A stretch of DNA of 33,744 nt from assembly GCA_021802045.1 (NCBI GenBank), contig JAKABB010000020.1:1-33744 (forward strand), written 5' to 3'. The stretch comes from a bacterium (GTDB taxonomy: Bacteria > Chloroflexota > Dormibacteria > Aeolococcales > Bog-877). The notes under the pieces are model-generated. The model searched no databases, was not told the DNA's origin, and was given only the letters and a program-made list of their open reading frames with translations. A program made the position numbers and the translations under genes. Below, in pieces: positions 9,379 to 17,601 of the stretch; position 1 is the stretch's first letter; each line of letters opens with the position of its first letter.

Positions 9379-10944
9379 TCACCCGATGCGCCAGCGGGCC
9401 ACCGCCCAGAACCGGGCCGCGGGGTCTCCCACCGACGGCAGGGGAGGGGTGCGCACCGCCGACCGCTGCAGGTACACCGCCACCGGCGTGTAGAGGAAGA
9501 TGGCCGGCGCGTCCAGGGCCAGCAGCCGGGCGACCTGGCCGTAGAGCGCCGCCCGCACCGACCGGGTGGGGGTGGTGGCGGCCACGTCGAGGTCACGGTT
9601 GAGCACCGGGTCCGGGGGGCCCCCGCTGAAGTCGAGGGAGCGGGAACTGGGCAGTCCGGAGTGCCAGAAGGCCCGGACGTCGGGGTCCGGACCGTTGTCG
9701 AAGCCGACCAGCGCCATCTGGAAGTGGCCGGGCTGGAGCACGGATGCCACCAGGGTGCCCTGGGGGACCAGCTGCACCGTCAGGGCCACCCCCGCCGCGC
9801 GGAACTGCCGCCGCAGGGTCGCCGCGACCGCGGGCAGCGGCGGCAGGTCCGGCACCGTCAGGCGCAGGCGCAGCGGCCGCCCGCCCCGGGTCCGCACCGC
9901 GCCGGGCCGGGTGGCCACCCAGCCGTCGGCAGCGAGCTGGGCCGCCGCGGGGACGACCGGGGGCAGGGTGCCGGGGCGCGGTTGGGCCCAGCCGATCGAG
10001 ACCGGGATGGGACCGACCTGCGGCACCCCGAGCCCGCCCAGCGCCTGCCGCACCAGGGCCGCGCGGTTGACGACGGCGGCCAGCGCCCGCCGCAGCCGGA
10101 TGTCCCCCAGCGGCTGGGCCCGCTCGTTGAGGAGGATGGCGACGAAGGCAAAGCTGGTCAGGCGGTGGGCCCGCAGCCCCGGTGGCAGCTGGCCCAACCC
10201 GGTCGGGGTGGCCGCCAGCCACCCGTCGACCCAACCCCTTCGCAGCGCGGTGCGAGCCGCCGACGGGCCCGCCTCGCGCACCAGCACCACCGACCCCAGC
10301 CGCGGGCGGGGCCGGGCCCAGGGGTTGCGATGCAGCCAGACCGCGCCCACCCCGTCCCGGGCCACCACGAAGGGCCCCGCCGCCGGCGGGGGTGGGCCCG
10401 CGGGCGCCTCCGCCGCCAGCAGGTATCGCCCCGGCCGCCCGCCGTAAGGCCGGAAAGGCAGCACCGGCGCCTCCGCCGCCACCGGGAAGGCGGCGCTGGG
10501 CCCGGGCAGGACGAAGGCCCCCCCCCGGGGCCCACTGACGACCAGCCGGACACCGGTCCAGGCGCTGGTTGAGCCCTGATCCGCGAGCCGCGGGCTCTGC
10601 AGGACCCGCAGGGTGAACGCCACATCGCCCATGGTCACCGGGCGGCCGGTGGACCAGCGGGCCCCCGGGCGCAGGGTGAAGGCGTAGCGTCGGCCCCCGT
10701 CCTCAGCCCGCCAGGTGGCGGCCAGCCCCGGGACCGGCTGCCCCCGCCAGCCCCCCACCAGCAGCCCCGGCGCCGTCAGCGCCGCCACCGCCTGGGCCAC
10801 CGGGTCCTGGGGCAGCAGGAGGGTGCTCAGCACCGAGGGGCCTGGCGGGGCCACGATCGCCTCCCGGTACACGGTGGACCGGACCGCCGGCGGCCGCCCC
10901 ACCCCGATCCCGGCCAGGAGCACCGCCACCAGGAGCACCAGCAC
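9379..10944 (-). CDS. Family 5 (oligopeptide-type) extracellular solute-binding protein
   Basis: The chain has the SBP_bac_5 layout: a membrane segment (VLVLLVAVLLAGIGVG), then LLLPQDPVAQAVAALTAPGL, LAATWRAEDGGRRYAFTLRPGARWSTGRPVTMGDVAFTLRV (the W..G.P.T..DV.F signature), ILLNERAQPLGDIRLRRALAAVVNR and the C-terminal PDPDVRAFWHSG region. About 521 residues if GTG at 10944 is used. No lipobox Cys is seen, so it is probably anchored by the N-terminal helix. The start is uncertain: positive residues expected before the helix are encoded upstream but without a usual start codon until deep inside secG. No permease or ATPase genes are adjacent, so the transporter partner lies elsewhere. Confidence 0.82.
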   Translation of the reverse strand: MLVLLVAVLLAGIGVGRPPAVRSTVYREAIVAPPGPSVLSTLLLPQDPVAQAVAALTAPGLLVGGWRGQPVPGLAATWRAEDGGRRYAFTLRPGARWSTGRPVTMGDVAFTLRVLQSPRLADQGSTSAWTGVRLVVSGPRGGAFVLPGPSAAFPVAAEAPVLPFRPYGGRPGRYLLAAEAPAGPPPPAAGPFVVARDGVGAVWLHRNPWARPRPRLGSVVLVREAGPSAARTALRRGWVDGWLAATPTGLGQLPPGLRAHRLTSFAFVAILLNERAQPLGDIRLRRALAAVVNRAALVRQALGGLGVPQVGPIPVSIGWAQPRPGTLPPVVPAAAQLAADGWVATRPGAVRTRGGRPLRLRLTVPDLPPLPAVAATLRRQFRAAGVALTVQLVPQGTLVASVLQPGHFQMALVGFDNGPDPDVRAFWHSGLPSSRSLDFSGGPPDPVLNRDLDVAATTPTRSVRAALYGQVARLLALDAPAIFLYTPVAVYLQRSAVRTPPLPSVGDPAARFWAVARWRIG

Positions 10945-11009
10945 GGCGGCCCAGCCACCGCGACGGCCGAGCCGGCGGGAGCGGGCCGGGGCCCGGACCG
11001 CGCCCCAGG

Positions 11010-11243
11010 CTAGTGCAGGCGGAGCTCCACCAGCGCCACCAGGCCGAAGGCGACGGTGAGCCAGATTGAGGCCCGGAAGAGCGTGCGCTCCAAGCCGCGA
11101 CGGGTCCGGTAGCCACCGCCGCCATCCCCGCTGCCGCCGCCAATCGTGCCGCCAAGGCCGCTGGCCTTGGGTGTCTGCAGCAGGATGGTGACGACCACCA
11201 GGATGGCCAGGACCACCTCCAGGATGCCGATCGCGCCCCTCAC
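11010..11243 (-). CDS. secG: Preprotein translocase subunit SecG
   Basis: Small accessory subunit of the SecYEG channel. The 77 residues have two membrane helices (about 5-22 and 56-73) around the conserved cytoplasmic loop LLQTPKASGLGGTIGGG and a basic stretch RTRRGLERTLFRAS, matching SecG in order and size. The start is GTG at 11243 with a near-perfect AAGGAGGTGG ribosome site, one of the strongest in the window, and a consensus TATAAT further upstream. Confidence 0.95.
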   Translation of the reverse strand: MRGAIGILEVVLAILVVVTILLQTPKASGLGGTIGGGSGDGGGGYRTRRGLERTLFRASIWLTVAFGLVALVELRLH

Positions 11244-11269
11244 GCCACCTCCTTCGCAAAGTCGCAGCG

Positions 11270-11275
11270 ATTATA
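11270..11275 (-). promoter_or_regulatory. Consensus -10 box of secG
   Basis: A perfect TATAAT, striking in this GC content, sits 26 bases before the secG GTG, giving a leader of about 20 bases with the AAGGAGG site. No convincing -35 box is seen. Confidence 0.6.
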
Positions 11276-11295
11276 GGTGGGGTCGGCGCCGGCCC

Positions 11296-11778
11296 TCACC
11301 CGGCACGATCGGACGGCGCCCGGTCGCCGCCGGAGTCGGCCGGTTCCTGGACCATCGGGATCGGGTCGAAGCGGTGGGCAGCCTCGTCGAAGGCCCAGGC
11401 GGTGGCCTCGACCACCCGGCCCTGGTGGACGGCGATGACCACGTACAGGTAGCCGGCCCAGGCGTGGTCGGCGTCGAACTGGCTGGGGCGGGCGGGATGG
11501 TCAGGGTGGGTGTGGTAGAAGCCGACGATCTCCTCACCGCGCCCACGGGCCCGCTGGTCGGCGCGGACGATGTCGCCGGGGTCGAGCTCGTAGCGGTCGT
11601 GGCGGCGGTCGGTCACCAGGTTGCGGCCCTCGATCGCCTCGGTGACCTGGGCCGCCAGGCCGGGGCCGTCGGTCGGCACCAGGGTCCCCAGGAGGATGCC
11701 GCAGCCCTCGTGGGGGTAGGCGGCGGCGGCGCGGGCCCGCATGTGCAGGTCGGCCGCGGGCCGGAAGCGCGCCGTCAC
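11296..11778 (-). CDS. mec: JAMM/MPN+ metalloprotease (Mec-like)
   Basis: A 160-residue M67-family zinc peptidase. The motif is complete: Glu24 in PHEGCGILLG, then GFYHTHPDHPARPSQFD, giving His89, His91, Ser99 and Asp102 (HxH-x7-S-x2-D). In mycobacteria the homologue Mec cleaves cysteine from the sulfur-carrier CysO after CysM has loaded it. Here the gene directly follows cysM with a GTGA overlap (GTG start at 11778), supporting the same role. A CysO/ThiS-like carrier gene, normally between or next to these two, is not present in the window. Confidence 0.9.
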   Translation of the reverse strand: MTARFRPAADLHMRARAAAAYPHEGCGILLGTLVPTDGPGLAAQVTEAIEGRNLVTDRRHDRYELDPGDIVRADQRARGRGEEIVGFYHTHPDHPARPSQFDADHAWAGYLYVVIAVHQGRVVEATAWAFDEAAHRFDPIPMVQEPADSGGDRAPSDRAG

Positions 11779-12731
11779 CGCGGACGGGCCCCGAAGAGGC
11801 CGGTGCTGAGGTAGCGCTCGCCCCGGTCGGCGAAGATCAGGACCGCCACCCCCCGGGTCACCCCGGACCGGATCAGCCGGCGCACGCCCCAGAGGCCGAG
11901 CGCCGAGGAGTGCCCCACCAGGATGCCCTCCCTCAGCGCCAGCTCCCGCCCCAGCTCGTAGGCGGGCTCTGTCGGCCCCCCCCAGTCCTCGTCGGCCACC
12001 GACGGATCGTAGATCCCCGGGACGATCGAGGACGGCATGTGCTTGAGGCCCTCCAGCCCGTGGAAGGCGTCGTCCGGCTGCAGGCTGATGCAGCGGATGG
12101 TGGGACGGTAGGCCTTGAGCCGGCGGGCGCAGCCGACGAAGGTGCCGCTGGTGCCGAGCCCGGCCAGGAAGTGAGTGACCTGCCCCTGGGTCTGCTCCCA
12201 GATCTCGGCCCCGGTGGTGTCGTAGTGCGCCTGCCAGTTGGCGGGGTTGTTGTACTGGTCGGGGACGTAGTAGCGCTCGGGGTCGGCGGCCTGGATGGCG
12301 CGGCACTGGAGGATGGCGCCGTCACTGCCCTCCTGGGGGTCGCTGTAGACGATCTCGGCCCCATAGGCCTCGATCAGCTGGCGACGCTCCCGGCCGACAT
12401 TGGCCGGCATCACCAGGCGGACCCGGTAGCCGAAGGCGGCGCCCAGCATGGCGTACGCCACCCCGGTGTTGCCGCTGGTGCTGTCCAGGATGACCCGGCC
12501 CGGCGTCAGCTCCCCCCGGGCCTCGGCCTCCTGCAGCATCCGCAGGGCGGGACGGTCCTTGACAGAGCCCCCCGGGTTCATGAACTCGGCCTTGGCGAAC
12601 ACCGCCAGGTCCGGCGCCTCCCGGTCGAAGAGGTGGATGCGCAGCAGCGGCGTCCGGCCGACCATCTCGGCGACGCGCCCTTCCGACAGCCGCAGCCGGG
12701 GAGCCGCGGGGCTGATGGGCTCTGACACCAT
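11775..12731 (-). CDS. cysM: PLP-dependent cysteine synthase (CysM type)
   Basis: Beta-replacement enzyme that forms cysteine from an activated serine. The 318 residues show GRTPLLRIHLF, the PLP-lysine motif NPGGSVKDRPA (Lys58), the substrate loop STSGNTG (85-90), the phosphate-binding GLGTSGT and a C-terminal GHSSALGLWG. Coupling to the JAMM protease mec suggests that it uses a protein-bound thiocarboxylate (CysO) as sulfur donor, as in Mycobacterium, rather than free sulfide; this is inferred from context. ATG at 12731 has TACACT seven bases upstream and an inverted repeat over the start region. Confidence 0.93.
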   Translation of the reverse strand: MVSEPISPAAPRLRLSEGRVAEMVGRTPLLRIHLFDREAPDLAVFAKAEFMNPGGSVKDRPALRMLQEAEARGELTPGRVILDSTSGNTGVAYAMLGAAFGYRVRLVMPANVGRERRQLIEAYGAEIVYSDPQEGSDGAILQCRAIQAADPERYYVPDQYNNPANWQAHYDTTGAEIWEQTQGQVTHFLAGLGTSGTFVGCARRLKAYRPTIRCISLQPDDAFHGLEGLKHMPSSIVPGIYDPSVADEDWGGPTEPAYELGRELALREGILVGHSSALGLWGVRRLIRSGVTRGVAVLIFADRGERYLSTGLFGARPR

Positions 12732-14146
<1,415 letters not shown>

Positions 14147-14163
14147 CTACCGTGGAGGGTCGC

Positions 14164-14649
14164 ATGGGCCAGCATCCGCTCCGCTCGCTCCGCCCCGGCC
14201 AGTGGGCGCTCCTGGTGGTGGTGGGGCTGCTGGTGGCGGCCATCTTCGCCGACGTCGCCACCAGCCTCGACGGCGCCGTCCATCACGGGGGCGCCGCCGG
14301 GGCCAGCCTCGACGGGCGCTACCCGACGGCGCCCCTGCGGGTGGGCCGGCCCGCGGTCCTGGTCTTCGCCCTCACCGACACCGGCCAGACCACCCTCAGC
14401 CCGGCCTGCGTCACCGGCAACCTCACCCCCGCCTTCCGGGTCCTGCGGGTGACCTTCCTCGGCACCCCCGCCTCCCCCTGGCACAGCGGCCGGAGCTGCG
14501 CCGGGATCCTCGAGCCCAACGCGACGGTCCCGGTCCAGCTGACGGTGGTCCCCCGCTTCCCCGGCCGCTACACCGTGCGGCTCCGTCCCGCAGCCGGCTC
14601 CCGGGCCCTCGGGTCCGGGAGCCGCGGGACGGTGCTGGTCAGGCCGTAG
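14164..14649 (+). CDS. Small membrane-anchored extracytoplasmic protein, function unknown
   Basis: The 161-residue protein starts MGQHPLRSLRPGQWALLVVV, a basic N-terminus followed by one hydrophobic helix (about 14-32). The rest is beta-rich: PLRVGRPAVLVFALTDTGQTTLSP, two Cys (SPACVTG and GRSCAG) that could form a disulfide, and EPNATVPVQLTVVPRFPGRYTVRLRP, which resembles an immunoglobulin-like strand pattern. I do not recognise a named family. ATG at 14164 has GGAGG at a good distance; a GTG at 14152 is the alternative. The gene converges on the inositol-monophosphatase gene and overlaps it by 11 bases. Confidence 0.75.
   Translation: MGQHPLRSLRPGQWALLVVVGLLVAAIFADVATSLDGAVHHGGAAGASLDGRYPTAPLRVGRPAVLVFALTDTGQTTLSPACVTGNLTPAFRVLRVTFLGTPASPWHSGRSCAGILEPNATVPVQLTVVPRFPGRYTVRLRPAAGSRALGSGSRGTVLVRP
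14583..14632 (-). terminator. Hairpin after the IMPase gene, inside the end of the convergent gene
   Basis: Two nested perfect stems: outer CCGTCCCGC/GCGGGACGG (14583-14591 and 14624-14632) and inner GGCTCCCGG/CCGGGAGCC (14596-14604 and 14615-14623). The structure begins seven bases after the minus-strand stop at 14639, so it probably terminates that transcript while encoding the last residues of the plus-strand protein. No T-run. Confidence 0.5.
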
Positions 14650-15397
14650 CGGTCGCCGTCGCGCACCGGCGCAGGGCGGCGTGCACCGCCGGGGACCCGG
14701 CCAGGATGTCGCCGCTGTCCCAGGGGGTGCCGTCCCCCACCCACTCGCCGACCACCCCGCCGGCCTCGGTGACCAGCAGGGCCCCGGCGGCGATGTCCCA
14801 GACCCGCAAGCCCAGCTCGAAGAACCCGTCGAAGACCCCGGCCGCGGTGAGGGCCAGGTCCAGGGCCGCCGACCCGGCCCGGCGGCCGTCCTCGACCTCG
14901 GCCAGGACCGCGTCCAGCATCCGCAGGTAGCGCGGCCGCCGCTCCGGGGCCCGGAAGGGGAAGCCGGTGGCGACCACCGCCCGCTCGACCGGGCGCCGGC
15001 TCACACTCAGGCGCCGACCCGAGGCGTCATGCGCGCCACCGCCCCGGGCGGCCTCGAAGCGCCAGCCCAGCAGGGGCGCGTCCACCACCCCCACCACCGG
15101 CTGCCCCCGCTCCATGAGGGCCACCGAGACCGAGACCACCGGGAACCCCAGGATGTGATTGGTGGTCCCGTCCAGAGGGTCCACCACCCAGCCGTCGGTC
15201 AGCGCCGGCCCCGCGCCCTCCTCCGCCAGCACCGGCAGATTGGGGAAGGCAGCCCGGAGCACGGAAACGATGACCCGCTGGCTCTGGTGGTCCACCGCCG
15301 TCACGTAGTCCCCGCGGCCCTTGGTCTCCACGGCCGAGATCTCCCGACCCCCGGAGCGGATGACCGCCCCGCCCGCCTGGGCGGCATGCCGAGCCAC
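14639..15397 (-). CDS. Inositol-monophosphatase-family phosphatase
   Basis: Mg2+-dependent sugar-phosphate or inositol-phosphate phosphatase. The 252 residues contain KGRGDYVTAVDHQSQ, the metal motif LAEEG (E59/E60), VVDPLDGTTN (D73, D76) and the C-terminal RVWDIAAGALLVTEAGG. The family is clear; the exact substrate (inositol-1-P, histidinol-P or fructose bisphosphate) is not. GTG at 15397 is given as start, but the homologous first helix (LALAVARHAAQAGG) begins a few residues earlier. In-frame CTG at 15451 overlaps the stop of the preceding small gene as CTGA, so the true start may be that codon. Confidence 0.88.
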   Translation of the reverse strand: MARHAAQAGGAVIRSGGREISAVETKGRGDYVTAVDHQSQRVIVSVLRAAFPNLPVLAEEGAGPALTDGWVVDPLDGTTNHILGFPVVSVSVALMERGQPVVGVVDAPLLGWRFEAARGGGAHDASGRRLSVSRRPVERAVVATGFPFRAPERRPRYLRMLDAVLAEVEDGRRAGSAALDLALTAAGVFDGFFELGLRVWDIAAGALLVTEAGGVVGEWVGDGTPWDSGDILAGSPAVHAALRRCATATATA

Positions 15398-15447
15398 CGC
15401 CAGCGCCAGGGACCGATCTGTCGCCCCTGTCGCCGCCGCGCCAGTGC

Positions 15448-15627
15448 TCAGCGCCGGCCCCGGCCCCGCCCCCGCGGCGGCTCGCGGGAGGTCTTCTTCT
15501 TGCGCTTCTTGTCCTTGCCCGCGGGCACCACCGCGAGTGAGGCCGGGAGGCTGCCCGGCTCCGGCGCCGGGCGGGGTGGCTCCGGGGGGACGGGGCGGGC
15601 TGCGGGGACGTTCGGTTCCTCAGGCAT
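15448..15627 (-). CDS. Small Pro/Lys/Arg-rich protein, function unknown
   Basis: A 59-codon frame begins ATG at 15627 with GAGG upstream. It reads MPEEPNVPAARPVPPEPPRP at the start and ends in a strongly basic tail with KDKKRKKKTSREPP then RGRGRGRR. It fills the space between sodX and the phosphatase gene, and its stop overlaps a possible CTG start of the latter. The tail could bind nucleic acid or acidic partners. GC-rich frames often encode Pro/Arg strings by chance; the AAG-coded Lys run argues for a real gene. No family recognised. Confidence 0.45.
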   Translation of the reverse strand: MPEEPNVPAARPVPPEPPRPAPEPGSLPASLAVVPAGKDKKRKKKTSREPPRGRGRGRR

Positions 15628-15690
15628 GCCCCCATCCTCGCAGATCCATCGGGTCAGGAGCGGGTCTGCCGGCGGCCGGCGGGTCGTGGA

Positions 15691-16131
15691 TCACAGCCGC
15701 CCGGGGTCCGCCGGGACCACTCGGGGTGGCCACGGCCGCAGCCGCAGCCGCACCCGGCCCCGGATGGCATCGACCCGCACCGGCCCAAAGGTCTCGCTGT
15801 CGGTGCTGGCGGCGGCGTTGTCGCCACTGAGCCAGACCAGGCCCCGGTCGGCGTCGACGGCGGCCACTCGCTTCACCAGCTCCATCCCCGGGCGCTGCGG
15901 GTGCACCGCGACCACCACCGCCCCCAGCGGGGGCCGGCCCCTCCCGTCGGTCGCGAGGATCCAGGACCCCTCCGGCAGCAGTGGGGCCATGCTGGCGCCC
16001 GCCACCCGTGCCCACCAGGGGCGCCCCCACCAGCCGGCCGCGGCCAGCGCGGCCGCGCCCGCGGCCGGGGCCACCAGCGCAGCGCGGCGCCAGCCGCGCC
16101 GGACACCGCGAGGTCGTTTGCGGCTGCCCAC
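15691..16131 (-). CDS. sodX: Nickel-type superoxide dismutase maturation protease (S26 family)
   Basis: Signal-peptidase-like enzyme that trims the leader of Ni-SOD so that the new N-terminal His can bind nickel. The 146 residues have an N-terminal hydrophobic segment, the Ser motif GASMAPLLPEGSWIL (Ser47), the Lys motif MELVKRVAA (Lys87) and GDNAAASTDSETFGPV. This matches the short S26 enzymes encoded next to sodN. The divergent sodN, 54 bases away, makes the assignment firm. GTG at 16131 has TACCAT six bases upstream, so the transcript is probably leaderless. Confidence 0.92.
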   Translation of the reverse strand: MGSRKRPRGVRRGWRRAALVAPAAGAAALAAAGWWGRPWWARVAGASMAPLLPEGSWILATDGRGRPPLGAVVVAVHPQRPGMELVKRVAAVDADRGLVWLSGDNAAASTDSETFGPVRVDAIRGRVRLRLRPWPPRVVPADPGRL

Positions 16132-16137
16132 GAGCGG

Positions 16138-16147
16138 ATGGTACGGT
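16138..16147. promoter_or_regulatory. Overlapping divergent -10 boxes of sodX and sodN
   Basis: The ten bases ATGGTACGGT hold TACCAT on the minus strand (16143-16138, six bases before the sodX GTG) and TACGGT on the plus strand (16142-16147, about 38 bases before the sodN ATG). The two boxes share two base pairs, so the promoters should compete or be controlled together. Confidence 0.5.
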
Positions 16148-16185
16148 CTTCGTGTTGGCGTTGAGTTGAAGCGGAGGACCCCTCC

Positions 16186-16605
16186 ATGCTGTCACGACTG
16201 TCCCGGCACCTGGCGCCCAGGCGCGTCGTCCACGGTCACTGCGATATTCCCTGCGGGATCTACGACCCCCACGAGGCACAGCTGGCGGCGCAGACGGTGG
16301 AGACGATGGTCACCAAGATCCAAGCGCTGCCCGACGGCGAATCGGCCGCCAGCCGCAACTCCTTCGCGCGCATGGTGGCGGTCAAGGAGCAGCACGCGGA
16401 GCGGGTCAAGCGCGAGGTGCTGATCATCTGGGGCGACTACATGAAGCCCGAGCACCTGGCCAAGTTCCCCGACATGCACGACAAGGTCTGGAAGACCATC
16501 AAGCTGGCCTCCGCCTGCAAGCAGTCGATCGACGCCGAGAAGGCGGCCGAGCTGCGCCGGGCGGTCGACGAGTTCGCCGAGATGTTCCGGGCGACCAAGC
16601 AGTAG
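16186..16605 (+). CDS. sodN: Nickel superoxide dismutase precursor
   Basis: Cytoplasmic enzyme that dismutates superoxide using nickel bound by the N-terminal hook. The 139-residue precursor has a 17-residue leader ending VVHG, then HCDIPCGIYDP, the nickel hook: His1, Cys2 and Cys6 of the mature chain (H18, C19, C23 of the precursor). The mature part (122 residues) is the expected four-helix bundle length, with FARMVAVKEQHAERVKREV and IIWGDYMKPEH matching the family. GGAGG lies eight bases before ATG 16186. sodX on the other strand encodes the protease that removes the leader. No nickel importer or Nur regulator gene is visible. Confidence 0.97.
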   Translation: MLSRLSRHLAPRRVVHGHCDIPCGIYDPHEAQLAAQTVETMVTKIQALPDGESAASRNSFARMVAVKEQHAERVKREVLIIWGDYMKPEHLAKFPDMHDKVWKTIKLASACKQSIDAEKAAELRRAVDEFAEMFRATKQ

Positions 16606-16614
16606 CGACCCTGC

Positions 16615-16647
16615 GGCCGGGACGGGCCCGCGCGGCCCGTCCCGGCC
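16615..16647 (+). terminator. sodN terminator hairpin
   Basis: A perfect 14-bp stem GGCCGGGACGGGCC/GGCCCGTCCCGGCC with a five-base loop begins ten bases after the sodN stop. No T-run follows, as is common in very GC-rich genomes. Confidence 0.7.
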
Positions 16648-16652
16648 CGGTC

Positions 16653-16676
16653 GCTGGCCGGTGGCCACCGGCCAGC
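16653..16676 (+). repeat. Perfect 24-base palindrome downstream of sodN
   Basis: GCTGGCCGGTGG followed by its exact complement CCACCGGCCAGC, without spacer, six bases after the sodN terminator hairpin. It could be a second part of the terminator or a dyad protein site. The rest of the 305-base gap to the next gene (16606-16910) shows nothing else supported except the -10 box at 16899. Confidence 0.55.
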
Positions 16677-16898
16677 CAAGAGCAGCCGGGCCCACCCTCT
16701 CCTGTTGGCGCGCGGACACCACGGTCCGCGGGGGTCGGGGCCGGTCGGGCCGCACCCGGCGAGGACCGGCTCCCCCGCGTGCGGCACCGCGACCCCAACG
16801 AAGGACCGCCCCCAGCGCCGGCCGTCGTCCGGAGCGGGCCGACCGGCCCGGACCGCAGCCCACAGCCTTGGCGGCGGCTGGCCCCGGGGACGTTCGGA

Positions 16899-16904
16899 TA
16901 GGCT
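16899..16904 (+). promoter_or_regulatory. Candidate leaderless -10 box of the DsbA-family gene
   Basis: TAGGCT lies six bases before ATG 16911, within the word GGATAGGCTG that also precedes tadE. GGGAGG directly abuts the ATG, too close to work as a ribosome site, which favours a leaderless start. Confidence 0.5.
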
Positions 16905-16910
16905 GGGAGG

Positions 16911-17534
16911 ATGGAACACATCCGCTTTCACTTCGATCCGATCTGCCCCTGGGCCTGGCTCACCTCGCGCTGGGCCCGGCGCCTGGGTGAGCTGGGCGAG
17001 CTCCGCGTGACCTGGGCCTTCTTCTCGCTCGCGGAGCAGCACGGGACGGCGACCGCCGACGTGCCCTCCCACCTGCTGGCACCACTGCAGCTGCTGGCGC
17101 TGGCCCGCCGGCGGGCGGGCAATGAGGCCGTCGACCGCCTCTACACCGCCATCGGTGAGTCCCGGCACCTCCGCCAGGAGGAGATCGGCGACCCGTCGGT
17201 GCTGGAGGCATGCCTGCGGGTCGCCGGACTGGACCCCGCCTGGCGGGCCGAGGCGGCCGGCGATGCCACCTGCTGGGAGGACGTGCTGGCCGATCACCGA
17301 GCCGCCGTCGAGCGGTGCGGCGCCTTCGGCGTCCCCACCCTCATCCTGGAGGACGGGGCCGGCCCGGGGGCCTTCGGACCGGTCATCACCCAGGTTCCGG
17401 ACGATGCCGAGGCCGTGGCCCTGCTGGAGGACACCGTCCGCTGGATCCGCCGGCCCTACCTCTACGAGCTGAAGCGCGAGCGCGGCGACATCCGCCCCCT
17501 CCTCGGCGCCGCCCCACCGCCCGCCGCCTCCTGA
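16911..17534 (+). CDS. DsbA-family thioredoxin-fold oxidoreductase (mycothiol-nitroreductase-like)
   Basis: The 207-residue protein begins MEHIRFHFDPICPWAWLTSR. The D-P-x-CPWxW-xTSR motif is that of the DsbA-fold proteins related to mycobacterial Rv2466c (mycothiol-dependent nitroreductase) and to 2-hydroxychromene-2-carboxylate isomerases. The helical insert spans about 45-120, and FGVPTLIL near residue 145 gives the cis-Pro loop. The usual CPWC is CPWA here: the resolving Cys is missing, so the protein would act by a monothiol mechanism with a low-molecular-weight thiol. It is a separate unit after the sodN terminator and converges on the secreted-protein gene. Substrate unknown. Confidence 0.85.
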   Translation: MEHIRFHFDPICPWAWLTSRWARRLGELGELRVTWAFFSLAEQHGTATADVPSHLLAPLQLLALARRRAGNEAVDRLYTAIGESRHLRQEEIGDPSVLEACLRVAGLDPAWRAEAAGDATCWEDVLADHRAAVERCGAFGVPTLILEDGAGPGAFGPVITQVPDDAEAVALLEDTVRWIRRPYLYELKRERGDIRPLLGAAPPPAAS

Positions 17535-17557
17535 CCCCCCGGCGGCGCCGCGCCGGT

Positions 17558-17586
17558 GGGGGGCGGCCCGCGGTGGGCCGCCCCCC
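17558..17586. terminator. Bidirectional terminator hairpin
   Basis: A perfect 12-bp stem GGGGGGCGGCCC/GGGCCGCCCCCC with a five-base loop lies between the convergent stops at 17534 (plus) and 17602 (minus), serving either transcript. Confidence 0.65.
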
Positions 17587-17601
17587 GGTCGGCTCAGATC
17601 G

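Noticed and set aside
10945..11259. Long N-terminal extension of the solute-binding protein
   Set aside because: It overlaps nearly all of secG and is Arg/Gly/Pro-rich with no signal-like features.
16150..16172. Nur-type operator upstream of sodN
   Set aside because: Repeated TTG words occur, but they do not form the TTGCAA-N5-TTGCAA-like dyad known for Nur; too weak to call.
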